This document shows, piece by piece, positions 26,232 to 34,781 of a DNA stretch of 64,000 bases; position 1 is the first letter of the stretch, and the number at the start of each line of letters is the position of its first letter. The notes beneath the pieces are model-generated. The model was not told the DNA's origin. It did not search any database and saw only the letters and a list, made by a program, of their open reading frames with translations. The position numbers and the translations under genes are program-made. The DNA is taken from positions 1 to 64,000 of the forward strand of contig JAFUZJ010000050.1 of NCBI GenBank assembly GCA_017476665.1. Reading direction: 5' to 3'. This stretch comes from Lachnospiraceae bacterium (GTDB lineage: Bacteria > Bacillota > Clostridia > Lachnospirales > Lachnospiraceae).

Positions 26232-26248
26232 GATAAAAGGAAGATTTT

Positions 26249-27577
26249 ATGAAGATTATGTTTGTGTCCCTGGGCTGCGACAAAAATCTGGTGGACTCCG
26301 AGATGATGCTGGGAATGTTATCGCAGAAGGGTTACAGTTTTACGGATGAAGAGACGGAAGCGGACGTGATCGTTGTCAATACCTGCTGCTTTATCGGCGA
26401 TGCAAAGGAAGAGAGTATCAACACGCTCTTAGAGATGGGGGAACTGCGGAAAGCGGGGCAGATCAAGGCCCTGATCGCCTGCGGATGTCTGGCACAGCGC
26501 TATAGAGAAGAGATCCAGAAAGAGATTCCGGAGGTGGATGCGGTCCTGGGCACCATGGCCATCGATGAGATCGCGGATGCGGTGGAGGAAGTGCTGGCGG
26601 GACGGTCTGCCAACCATTACAAGAGTCTGGATACGGCACCGGTGACGGGCAAAAAGCGTGTGGTGACCACCGGCGGGCATTACGCCTATCTGAAGATTGC
26701 GGAGGGGTGCAACAAGCGCTGCACCTACTGCATCATTCCGAAGGTGCGGGGCAATTATCGCAGTGTGCCCATGGAAAGCCTGATTGCGGAGGCCGTACAG
26801 CTGGCCGAAAACGGAGTGAAAGAGCTGATCCTGGTGGCGCAGGAGACGACGCTGTACGGCATGGATCTGTACGGTGAGAAGCGTTTGCCGAAACTTCTGC
26901 ATGAGCTGGCCAAGGTGCCTGGAATCTATTGGATCCGGATCTTATACTGTTATCCGGAGGAGATCACGGAGGAGCTGATCGAGACCATTGCCACAGAGCC
27001 CAAGGTGTGTCATTATCTGGATATTCCCATCCAGCATGCATCGGATGCGGTACTCGCGCGGATGGGGCGGCGCACCACACAGGCGGAATTCAGAGCATGG
27101 ATTGCGAAGCTGAGGGAACGGATTCCGGATATCTGTCTGCGGACCACCCTGATCAGCGGTTTTCCGGGGGAGACCCAGGAAGATTTTGAGGAGCTGTACC
27201 GCTTTGTGAACGAGATGGAATTTGACAGATTGGGTGTTTTCCCCTATTCTCAGGAGGAGGACACGGTGGCAGCCGAGATGGAAGATCAGATTCCCCAGGA
27301 GGTCAAAGAGTTTCGCCGGGATGAACTGATGGAGCTGCAGCAGGCGATTGCTTTCGAAAAAGCACAGGACAGGATCGGACAGGTGCTCACTGTGATGATT
27401 GAGGGCAAGGTGGCGGACGAGGATACTTATGTGGCGCGAACTTACGGGGATGCGCCGAATGTGGATGGATACCTGTTCCTGAATACGTCCGCAAACCTGA
27501 TGACCGGGGATTTTGTAAAGGTGATCGTGACGGATTCCAATGAATATGACTTGATAGGAGAATTGTTTCATGAGTGA
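26249..27577 (+). CDS. rimO: Ribosomal protein S12 methylthiotransferase RimO
   Basis: A protein of 442 residues with the methylthiotransferase layout: an N-terminal UPF0004 domain (SLGCDKNLVDSE, with further Cys in VVNTCCFIGDAKEES), a radical-SAM core with CNKRCTYCIIP, and a C-terminal TRAM domain. The residues after the cluster and the SLGCDKNLVDSE start distinguish RimO from MiaB. It adds a methylthio group to an Asp of ribosomal protein S12. Its last bases overlap the start of pgsA. Confidence 0.92.
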   Translation: MKIMFVSLGCDKNLVDSEMMLGMLSQKGYSFTDEETEADVIVVNTCCFIGDAKEESINTLLEMGELRKAGQIKALIACGCLAQRYREEIQKEIPEVDAVLGTMAIDEIADAVEEVLAGRSANHYKSLDTAPVTGKKRVVTTGGHYAYLKIAEGCNKRCTYCIIPKVRGNYRSVPMESLIAEAVQLAENGVKELILVAQETTLYGMDLYGEKRLPKLLHELAKVPGIYWIRILYCYPEEITEELIETIATEPKVCHYLDIPIQHASDAVLARMGRRTTQAEFRAWIAKLRERIPDICLRTTLISGFPGETQEDFEELYRFVNEMEFDRLGVFPYSQEEDTVAAEMEDQIPQEVKEFRRDELMELQQAIAFEKAQDRIGQVLTVMIEGKVADEDTYVARTYGDAPNVDGYLFLNTSANLMTGDFVKVIVTDSNEYDLIGELFHE

Positions 27578-28199
27578 GACCAAGAAGAGCGAGGCTGGGA
27601 AGCAGGGAATGAACCTGCCCAACAAACTGACGGTTTTCCGGGTGATTCTGATCCTGCCGTTTGTGGTGATGCTGCTTGGCAGTTATCAGAAATGGGGCTG
27701 GTATGAAGCATTGTTTGGCGGACTGGGAAGCGGCGCGGAATGGATCGCGCTGGCAATTTTTGTGGCGGCCAGCCTGACAGACATGCTGGATGGGAAGATT
27801 GCAAGAAAATATAATCTGGTGACGAATTTCGGCAAATTTATGGACCCTTTGGCGGATAAACTGCTGGTCTGTGCCGCCATGATTGTTTTGGTGGAGATGG
27901 AACGGATCCCTTCCTGGATCGTGATCATCATCATCAGCCGGGAATTCATCATCAGCGGATTTCGGCTGATCGCCTCGGATAACGGGGTTGTGATCGCGGC
28001 AAGCTACTGGGGAAAGTTTAAGACCACATTCCAGATGGTCATGATCGGCATGATGATCGTGGTGGATCTGCCTTTCTGGGGAAATTGGTTCGGAATCCTG
28101 ACCAATGTGATCATGTGGATCGCTCTGACATTGACGATCATTTCTCTGGTGGATTATCTGGTAAAAAATAAAGATGTGATGAAGGATGGTGCGATATGA
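27570..28199 (+). CDS. pgsA: CDP-diacylglycerol--glycerol-3-phosphate 3-phosphatidyltransferase
   Basis: An integral membrane protein of 209 residues. The CDP-alcohol phosphatidyltransferase motif D-G-x2-A-R-x8-G-x3-D-x3-D is visible as DMLDGKIARKYNLVTNFGKFMDPLADK. It makes phosphatidylglycerol phosphate. NLPNKLTVFRVILI near the N-terminus is typical of PgsA. It overlaps rimO by eight bases and cinA by four, so the three genes form an operon. Confidence 0.92.
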   Translation: MSETKKSEAGKQGMNLPNKLTVFRVILILPFVVMLLGSYQKWGWYEALFGGLGSGAEWIALAIFVAASLTDMLDGKIARKYNLVTNFGKFMDPLADKLLVCAAMIVLVEMERIPSWIVIIIISREFIISGFRLIASDNGVVIAASYWGKFKTTFQMVMIGMMIVVDLPFWGNWFGILTNVIMWIALTLTIISLVDYLVKNKDVMKDGAI

Positions 28200-29461
28200 T
28201 AGTTGAACTGATCAGTGTGGGAACGGAAATTTTGCTCGGAAACATTGTCAATACCAACGCGGCGTATCTGTCGGAAAAGTGCGCCGGGCTGGGGCTTTCC
28301 TGTTATTTTCAGACGGTGGTCGGAGATAACGAGGAGCGGCTGACGCAGGTGTTAAAAACAGCGGTAGGGCGTTCGGACATCATCATTCTGTCAGGCGGGC
28401 TGGGACCCACCGAGGATGATCTGACGAAGGAAACCGTGGCAAAGTTCTGCCATAAGAAACTGATCAGTAACCCGATGTGGAGAAAGCACATTGAGGATTA
28501 TTTTGCAAAGAAAAACATGACGCCCACGGAAAACAACTGGAAGCAGGCCATGCTGCCGGAGGGGGCGTTAGTGTTGGACAACCCGAACGGAACTGCGCCG
28601 GGTATGATCCTGGAGACGAAGAGCTGCCGGATCATCTTGCTGCCCGGACCGCCGAGTGAGTTGATCCCTCTGTTTGAGTCCGGCGTAAGGCCGTATCTGG
28701 AGCAGCTGACGGACGGCGCGCTTTATTCCCAGACAGTGAAACTCTGCGGCGTGAGTGAGAGCGCCGTGGAAACGAAGATCAAAGATCTGATCGATGCACA
28801 GACTAATCCCACCATCGCGACTTACGCAAAGACGGGAGAAGTGCATCTGCGGGTGACTGCTTCCGGCGTGGATGCGAAGGAGGCAAAGAAGCTGACGAAG
28901 CCTCTGGTGAAGGAACTGAAGTCACGCTTTGAGACGGAACTGTACACCACGGAAGAAGACGTGACATTGGAAAAGGCCGTGATCGACATGCTGGCAGCCA
29001 ACGGGATGACTTTAACCTGTGCAGAGTCCTGCACCGGCGGCATGCTCGCCGCAAGGCTGGTGAATGTACCCGGGTGTTCCGATGTGTTTAAGTCCTGCAC
29101 AGTGACCTATTCCAACAAGGCGAAGCGGAAGCTGTTAGGGGTGAAAAAATCGACCCTGCAGAAATACGGGGCGGTCAGCGCCAAGACCGCGGAGGAAATG
29201 GTGAAGGGAGCCGTGTTCACCAGCAAATGCGATACGGCGGTGTCCGTCACGGGGCTTGCGGGACCGGACGGAGGCACAAAGGAGAAGCCGGTGGGCCTGG
29301 TATATATCGGCTGCAATGTGAAGGGCACAATCACCGTGGAAGAATATCATTTCAGCGGAAACCGCTCGAAGATTCGGGAGAGCGCTACCGCAGCGGCATT
29401 GGCGCTCCTGCGCAGATGTCTGTTAGTGTATATCGGGAAAACCTCATTCGGGAAAAACTAA
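28196..29461 (+). CDS. cinA: CinA-family protein (competence/damage-inducible)
   Basis: A protein of 421 residues with both CinA domains: the N-terminal MoCF-like domain (ELISVGTEILLGNIVNTNA, LSGGLGPTEDDLT) and the C-terminal nicotinamide-nucleotide amidase domain (CAESCTGGMLAARL, SVTGLAGPDGGT). Such proteins recycle NMN and ADP-ribose-type products. Placement just before recA is conserved in many Firmicutes. Confidence 0.92.
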   Translation: MIVELISVGTEILLGNIVNTNAAYLSEKCAGLGLSCYFQTVVGDNEERLTQVLKTAVGRSDIIILSGGLGPTEDDLTKETVAKFCHKKLISNPMWRKHIEDYFAKKNMTPTENNWKQAMLPEGALVLDNPNGTAPGMILETKSCRIILLPGPPSELIPLFESGVRPYLEQLTDGALYSQTVKLCGVSESAVETKIKDLIDAQTNPTIATYAKTGEVHLRVTASGVDAKEAKKLTKPLVKELKSRFETELYTTEEDVTLEKAVIDMLAANGMTLTCAESCTGGMLAARLVNVPGCSDVFKSCTVTYSNKAKRKLLGVKKSTLQKYGAVSAKTAEEMVKGAVFTSKCDTAVSVTGLAGPDGGTKEKPVGLVYIGCNVKGTITVEEYHFSGNRSKIRESATAAALALLRRCLLVYIGKTSFGKN

Positions 29462-29493
29462 AGAGCAGTGCAATCGGAAGATGATAAAAAATG

Positions 29494-29532
29494 GGGACCG
29501 GCCGGCTTGGGCCGGAACCCATTATACTTTTT
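29494..29532 (+). terminator. Possible terminator after cinA
   Basis: GGG and CCGGCC (29494-29503) pair with GGCCGG and CCC (29510-29520) around a six-base loop. A T-rich run follows only after ATTATAC, so termination strength is doubtful. Confidence 0.4.
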
Positions 29533-29774
29533 ATAAAATAAAAATTTTAAACTTGTGTTTTCGGAAAAAGTGTGGTAAATTCAGATTGTCTGATACTTCT
29601 ATTATCATGCAGATGGTTTCAGTTTCTGTATTCCGGCATTTCGCCATAAGTTTCAGCGCAAAAAAGAAAAGAGACGGAGGGATGCTTTTGAGGGAGTTTT
29701 AATGGACAAACTGTGTAGTATGATAAAATTGTTTCACAGGGAAGCGAAAAAACAGGATTTTTTTGCAAATTCAG

Positions 29775-29828
29775 TTGACAAAATCGAACAGATGTTTTAT
29801 CCTAGATAACAGATAAGAACATTTGTTC
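29775..29828 (+). promoter_or_regulatory. recA promoter with Gram-positive SOS (LexA/DinR) boxes
   Basis: TTGACA (29775-29780) and TATCCT (29798-29803) are 17 bases apart. A perfect GAAC-ATTT-GTTC LexA/DinR box sits at 29817-29828 near the expected transcription start. A weaker one, GAAC-AGAT-GTTT (29786-29797), lies between the -35 and -10. This is direct support for LexA repression of recA-recX. The rest of 29462-29849 shows only a 35-codon frame (29702-29809) of doubtful reality. Confidence 0.85.
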
Positions 29829-29849
29829 CTTTGAAAAGGAGAATCTAAG

Positions 29850-30920
29850 ATGGAAAAAGAAGAAAAGTTAAAAGCATTGGACGCGGCGATCAGCCAGCTT
29901 GAGAAACAGTACGGGAAAGGCACAGTGATGAAGCTGGGCGATCCGTCAGCGCAGATGAATGTAGAGACCATTCCGACAGGATCCTTAAGCCTTGATATTG
30001 CGTTGGGACTGGGCGGTATTCCTAAGGGAAGGATCGTGGAGATCTACGGTCCCGAGTCCAGCGGTAAGACGACCGTTACGCTGCATATGATCGCAGAGGT
30101 ACAGAAGAGAGGCGGCATTGCGGGATTTATCGACGCAGAGCATGCGCTGGATCCTGTTTATGCGAAGAATATCGGCGTGGATATCGACAATCTGTATATT
30201 TCCCAGCCGGATAACGGAGAGCAGGCAATGGAGATTGCTGAGACCATGGTCCGTTCCGGCGCGATCGATATTGTGGTAGTGGACTCCGTGGCTGCGCTGG
30301 TGCCCAAGGCGGAGATCGACGGCGACATGGGAGACAGTCATGTGGGTCTGCAGGCGAGACTGATGTCACAGGCGCTGCGTAAGCTCACTGCTGTCAGCAG
30401 TAAGTCGAATTGTACGGTGGTGTTTATCAATCAGCTGCGTGAGAAGATCGGTATCATGTTCGGAAATCCGGAGACGACCACCGGTGGACGGGCGTTGAAA
30501 TTCTATTCCTCCGTGCGTCTGGACGTGCGCCGTATCGAGTCCTTGAAGCAGGGCGGCGAGGTGATCGGTAACCGTACCCGCGTGAAAGTTGTGAAGAATA
30601 AGATTGCGCCGCCCTTTAAAGAAGCGGAGTTTGATATCATGTTCGGAGAAGGTATCTCCATGGTGGGAGATATCCTGGATCTTGCGGCATCTATCGACGT
30701 GATCGTGAAGTCCGGCGCATGGTATGCATACAATGGCAATAAGATCGGTCAGGGGCGTGAGAATGCAAAGCAGTATCTGAAGGATAATCCCGAGGTCTGT
30801 GCGGAGGTTGCAGCCAAGGTAAGGGCTCATTTTGGGCTGGATGCGGGAGAAGCATCTGCTGAGGTGGGGCAGGAGAAAGCGGATTCCGGGAAGACAGCAA
30901 AGGCGAAGGCTGAAGACTGA
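29850..30920 (+). CDS. recA: Recombinase RecA
   Basis: A protein of 356 residues with Walker [10 protein letters not shown], the [22 protein letters not shown] segment, loop regions with [10 protein letters not shown] and the [14 protein letters not shown] strand. It forms filaments on single-stranded DNA, pairs homologous strands and triggers LexA self-cleavage. The stop overlaps the recX start (TGATG). An upstream SOS box indicates damage induction. The acidic/Lys-rich tail is normal. Confidence 0.97.
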   Translation: MEKEEKLKALDAAISQLEKQYGKGTVMKLGDPSAQMNVETIPTGSLSLDIALGLGGIPKGRIVEIYGPESSGKTTVTLHMIAEVQKRGGIAGFIDAEHALDPVYAKNIGVDIDNLYISQPDNGEQAMEIAETMVRSGAIDIVVVDSVAALVPKAEIDGDMGDSHVGLQARLMSQALRKLTAVSSKSNCTVVFINQLREKIGIMFGNPETTTGGRALKFYSSVRLDVRRIESLKQGGEVIGNRTRVKVVKNKIAPPFKEAEFDIMFGEGISMVGDILDLAASIDVIVKSGAWYAYNGNKIGQGRENAKQYLKDNPEVCAEVAAKVRAHFGLDAGEASAEVGQEKADSGKTAKAKAED

Positions 30921-31531
30921 TGCAGGTAACGCGGATCGAGGAATTGGATAAAACCCGGAGCAAGGTGTATCTGGACGGAGAGTTTGCCTTTGTTCTGTAC
31001 AAAGGTGAGCTCAGGCAGCACCAGATCAGGGAAGAGAGCGAACTGCCTCAGGATATTTATGAGCTGATCATGGAAGAAGTGCTGCCCAAGCGGGCGAAAA
31101 TGCGGGCGATGCATTTGCTGCAGAAAAAGGAATATACGGTGGCGCAGCTCAGGGATAAGCTGAATCAGGGATGGTACCCGCCGCAGATCGTGGAGACTGC
31201 GCTGCAGTATGTGGAGTCCTTTCACTATACGGACGATCTTCGCTATGCGGTGCAGTATATTGCCATTCATGAGGGCGACAGAAGCCGCAGGCGGATCGAG
31301 CAGGATCTGGCAGGAAAGGGAATCGCGCGGGAGACGATCTGCGATGCGTGGCGGACCTGGGAGGAACAGGGCGGTGCGCAGGACGAAGTGCAGATGATGC
31401 GTAAACTTTTGGAAAAACGGCATTTTGATCCAGAGAAAGCGGATTTTGCGGAACGGCGGAAACAGGCGGCATTTCTGATGAGAAAGGGATTTCGGGTGGA
31501 AGATATACAAAGGATATTATCTTTTACTTGA
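30920..31531 (+). CDS. recX: RecX regulatory protein
   Basis: A protein of 203 residues made of helical RecX repeats (e.g. RAKMRAMHLLQKKEYTVAQL, YVESFHYTDDLRYA). RecX binds RecA filaments and limits their activity. The one-base overlap with recA implies coupled expression. The stop codon lies inside the -35 box of the rny promoter. Confidence 0.9.
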   Translation: MQVTRIEELDKTRSKVYLDGEFAFVLYKGELRQHQIREESELPQDIYELIMEEVLPKRAKMRAMHLLQKKEYTVAQLRDKLNQGWYPPQIVETALQYVESFHYTDDLRYAVQYIAIHEGDRSRRRIEQDLAGKGIARETICDAWRTWEEQGGAQDEVQMMRKLLEKRHFDPEKADFAERRKQAAFLMRKGFRVEDIQRILSFT

Positions 31532-31556
31532 CATCAGAGACATTTCAGTTTAAAAT
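31528..31556 (+). promoter_or_regulatory. rny promoter
   Basis: TTGACA (31528-31533) and TAAAAT (31551-31556) are 17 bases apart; the -35 overlaps the recX stop codon. It gives rny its own transcription independent of SOS-controlled recA-recX. Confidence 0.7.
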
Positions 31557-31649
31557 TTAAATGTTGCAAATTGCTTGTTTGAATGATTTTAAAACCCTGT
31601 TTTACAGGCAAAATGTACAATGAAAATTTCATAAGGAGGTGCTCCTGTA

Positions 31650-33209
31650 ATGCCACAAGTAGTTATTACACTTGTAGTTGTTGCATTGGTTTGCATCCTT
31701 GTCACTGCTGTGATCACAAATAAGGTCACTACGTCTTACTTACAGAAGTCCGCTGACAATACCATTGGAAATGCGGAGACGAAGGCGAGAGAGATCATTG
31801 ACGAAGCACTCAAGACCGCAGAGACCAAGAAGAGAGAATCCTTGCTTGAGATCAAGGAAGAGTCCATTCGCACCAAGAATGAATTGGACAAGGAGATCAA
31901 GGAACGGAGATCTGAGGTACAGCGGGATGAACGCAGAGTACAGCAAAAGGAATCCAACATTGACAAGAAGGCAGATGCAATTGAGAGACGTGAGCAGAGT
32001 TTGGCGGCGAAAGAAGAAAACATCAACAAGATGAAGGAAGAAGTTTCCAAGCTGAACGAACAGCGTTTACAGGAACTGGAAAGAATTTCCGGATTGACCT
32101 CTGAACAGGCAAAAGACTACTTATTGAAAATTGTTGAAGACGATGTGAAGCATGAAACGGCCGTGATGATCAAAGAAATGGAGAGTCAGGCCAAAGAGGA
32201 AGCTGACAAGAAAGCAAAGGAATATGTTGTTTCCGCAATTCAGAGATGTGCTGCAGACCATGTCTCCGAGACAACGATTTCTGTTGTACAGCTCCCGAGT
32301 GATGAAATGAAGGGAAGGATCATCGGTCGTGAGGGCAGAAATATCCGTACCCTGGAGACCATGACGGGGGTTGATCTGATCATTGACGACACACCGGAAG
32401 CAGTTATTCTTTCCGCATTTGATCCGATCCGCCGTGAGGTGGCAAGAATTGCGCTGGAGAAGCTGATCGTAGACGGCCGTATCCATCCCGCCAGAATCGA
32501 AGAGATGGTGGAGAAAGCGCAGAAGGAAGTTGAAGTAATGATCAAAGAGGAGGGTGAAGCCGCTGTACTTGAAGTCGGTGTTCACGGTATTCATCCCGAA
32601 CTTGTAAGATTACTCGGAAAGATGAAGTTCAGAACCAGTTATGGACAGAATGTCCTGCGTCACTCCATTGAAGTTGCTCAGCTGTCAGGTCTGTTGGCTG
32701 CGGAGATGGGATTGGATGTGAGACTGGCAAAGAGAGCAGGACTTCTTCATGATATCGGTAAGTCTGTCGATCATGAGATGGAAGGCTCCCATGTACAGCT
32801 TGGTGCTGAACTTTGCAGAAAGTATAAAGAGAATGCTGTAGTAATCAACGCAGTGGAATCTCATCATGGTGATGTAGAGCCCACGTCCCTGATTGCATGT
32901 ATTGTACAAGCTGCGGATACAATCTCTGCTGCAAGACCGGGGGCAAGAAGGGAGACGCTGGAAACTTATACCAGCAGACTGAGACAATTAGAAGAAATAA
33001 CAAACAATTTCAAGGGTGTAGATAAGTCTTTTGCGATTCAGGCAGGTCGGGAAGTTCGAGTTATGGTTGTGCCCGAGCAGGTCAGCGATGCCGATATGGT
33101 ATTGATGGCGCGTGATATTTCCAAACAGATTGAAGCTGAGATGGAATATCCCGGACAGATCAAGGTGAATGTGATCCGTGAGAGCCGCGTAATTGATTAT
33201 GCGAAGTAA
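31650..33209 (+). CDS. rny: Ribonuclease Y
   Basis: A protein of 519 residues with an N-terminal membrane anchor (about 5-25), a long coiled coil rich in Glu and Lys (about 30-190), a KH domain ([17 protein letters not shown]) and an HD domain ([12 protein letters not shown]). It is the membrane-bound endonuclease that starts mRNA decay in many Firmicutes. An AAGGAGGTG ribosome binding site precedes it. Followed by an intrinsic terminator. Confidence 0.95.
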   Translation: MPQVVITLVVVALVCILVTAVITNKVTTSYLQKSADNTIGNAETKAREIIDEALKTAETKKRESLLEIKEESIRTKNELDKEIKERRSEVQRDERRVQQKESNIDKKADAIERREQSLAAKEENINKMKEEVSKLNEQRLQELERISGLTSEQAKDYLLKIVEDDVKHETAVMIKEMESQAKEEADKKAKEYVVSAIQRCAADHVSETTISVVQLPSDEMKGRIIGREGRNIRTLETMTGVDLIIDDTPEAVILSAFDPIRREVARIALEKLIVDGRIHPARIEEMVEKAQKEVEVMIKEEGEAAVLEVGVHGIHPELVRLLGKMKFRTSYGQNVLRHSIEVAQLSGLLAAEMGLDVRLAKRAGLLHDIGKSVDHEMEGSHVQLGAELCRKYKENAVVINAVESHHGDVEPTSLIACIVQAADTISAARPGARRETLETYTSRLRQLEEITNNFKGVDKSFAIQAGREVRVMVVPEQVSDADMVLMARDISKQIEAEMEYPGQIKVNVIRESRVIDYAK

Positions 33210-33297
33210 GGGATAACAGAAAACGGAGAGACCATAAACAGTTCGAGCAAGATTTGACTAAAATTTCATAAACAACAAAATAAGTTACAGAGATGAT

Positions 33298-33332
33298 AAA
33301 AACCGCTGCATAGATATGTGGCGGTTTTTTCT
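33298..33332 (+). terminator. Intrinsic terminator after rny
   Basis: AAAAACCGC (33298-33306) pairs with GCGGTTTTTT (33321-33330) and ends in a T-run. Confidence 0.85.
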
Positions 33333-33355
33333 TACAGTTTTCTTGTAAAAAACTC

Positions 33356-33384
33356 TTGTCTAAACCCTGCATTTATAGTATGAT
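33356..33384 (+). promoter_or_regulatory. Aminotransferase gene promoter
   Basis: TTGTCT (33356-33361) and TATGAT (33379-33384) are 17 bases apart, just after the rny terminator and about 85 bases before the chosen start. Confidence 0.55.
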
Positions 33385-33469
33385 AGACCAAGTGTATGAT
33401 TGTATACGATTATGCAAACATAAAGATGAGAGTCATGAAATTGCTGAGACAGCGGAATGTGAGGAGATT

Positions 33470-34753
33470 ATGAAAACGTACCAGGAACTGAGCAGAGAAG
33501 AGTTATTAAAGTTACAGTCTGATTTGAACAAAGAATATGAGGAAGCGAAAGCAAAAGGGCTTTCCCTGAATATGTCCCGCGGTAAGCCGGCAGCGTCTCA
33601 GCTGAATATGGGAATGAGTTTTCTGGATGTGTTGAACAGCAATTCGGATATGAAGACAGAAGCAGGGGTGGATACCCGTAACTATGGAGAACTGACCGGA
33701 ATTCCCGAGGCGAAGAAGCTGATGGCGGATATGATGGGAGTATCTGCGGACAATGTGATCGTCTGCGGAAATGCCAGCCTGAATATTATGTATGATACCA
33801 TTTCCAGATCCATGACACACGGAATCTTGGGGAACACCCCCTGGTGCAAACTGGATCAGGTGAAATTCCTGTGTCCCGCGCCGGGATATGACAGACACTT
33901 TGCAGTGACGGGACATTTCGGGATTGAGATGATCACGGTTCCCATGTCCCCCGAAGGTCCCGATATGGATCTGGTGGAGAAGCTGGTGGCGGAGGATGCT
34001 TCCATTAAGGGAATCTGGTGTGTACCCAAGTATTCCAATCCCCAGGGTTACACTTATTCCGATGAGACGGTGAGAAGATTTGCGGCTTTGAAGCCTGCTG
34101 CAAAGGATTTCCGTATCTTCTGGGATAATGCTTATGTGATCCATGATCTGTATGAGGACAGAAGTGATTCCTTGCTGGAGATCCTGAGCGAATGCGAGAA
34201 AGCCGGAAATCCGGATATGGTATATGAATTTGCATCCACCTCAAAGGTTACCTTTGCGGGAAGCGGCATTGCAGCGATTGCATCCTCTCAGGCGAACCTG
34301 GACGAGATGAAGAAGTCCATGACAATTCAGACCATCGGTTATGACAAGGTAAATCAGCTGCGGCATGTGCGTTATTTCAAGAATATTGATGGCATGAAAG
34401 AGCATATGAAGAAGCATGCGGCGATCATGCGGCCGAAATTCGAAGCGGTTCTGGCGGTTCTGGACAGAGAACTGGCCGGTACGGGGATCGGAACCTGGAC
34501 CAGACCCAACGGCGGTTATTTTATCTCCTTTGACGCCATGGAGGGATGTGCAAAAGCCATTGTGGCAAAGTGTAAAGAGGCAGGCGTGACGCTGACCGGA
34601 GCAGGTGCTACCTATCCTTACGGCAAGGATCCCAAGGACAGCAATATCCGTATCGCACCGTCCTTCCCGACACAGGAAGAACTGGCAATGGCAACGGATC
34701 TGTTTGTACTCTGTGTAAAACTTGTCAGCGTAGAGAAGCTGTTGCAGGCATAA
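33470..34753 (+). CDS. Class I-type aminotransferase (aspartate aminotransferase-like, subgroup Ic)
   Basis: A protein of 427 residues starting at ATG 33470 behind GAGGAG; longer frames upstream run through the promoter region. PLP-fold signatures include NMSRGKPAASQL near the N-terminus, YGELTGIPEAKKLMADM, KYSNPQGYTYS, FWDNAYVIHDL and FASTSKVTFAGSG, where the PLP lysine is expected. The C-terminus has IRIAPSFP with the carboxylate-binding Arg. The sequence fits the PF12897-type group described as aspartate aminotransferases; other amino donors are possible. Confidence 0.85.
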   Translation: MKTYQELSREELLKLQSDLNKEYEEAKAKGLSLNMSRGKPAASQLNMGMSFLDVLNSNSDMKTEAGVDTRNYGELTGIPEAKKLMADMMGVSADNVIVCGNASLNIMYDTISRSMTHGILGNTPWCKLDQVKFLCPAPGYDRHFAVTGHFGIEMITVPMSPEGPDMDLVEKLVAEDASIKGIWCVPKYSNPQGYTYSDETVRRFAALKPAAKDFRIFWDNAYVIHDLYEDRSDSLLEILSECEKAGNPDMVYEFASTSKVTFAGSGIAAIASSQANLDEMKKSMTIQTIGYDKVNQLRHVRYFKNIDGMKEHMKKHAAIMRPKFEAVLAVLDRELAGTGIGTWTRPNGGYFISFDAMEGCAKAIVAKCKEAGVTLTGAGATYPYGKDPKDSNIRIAPSFPTQEELAMATDLFVLCVKLVSVEKLLQA

Positions 34754-34781
34754 AACAAAACATAATGACAGGAGGAAGTTT

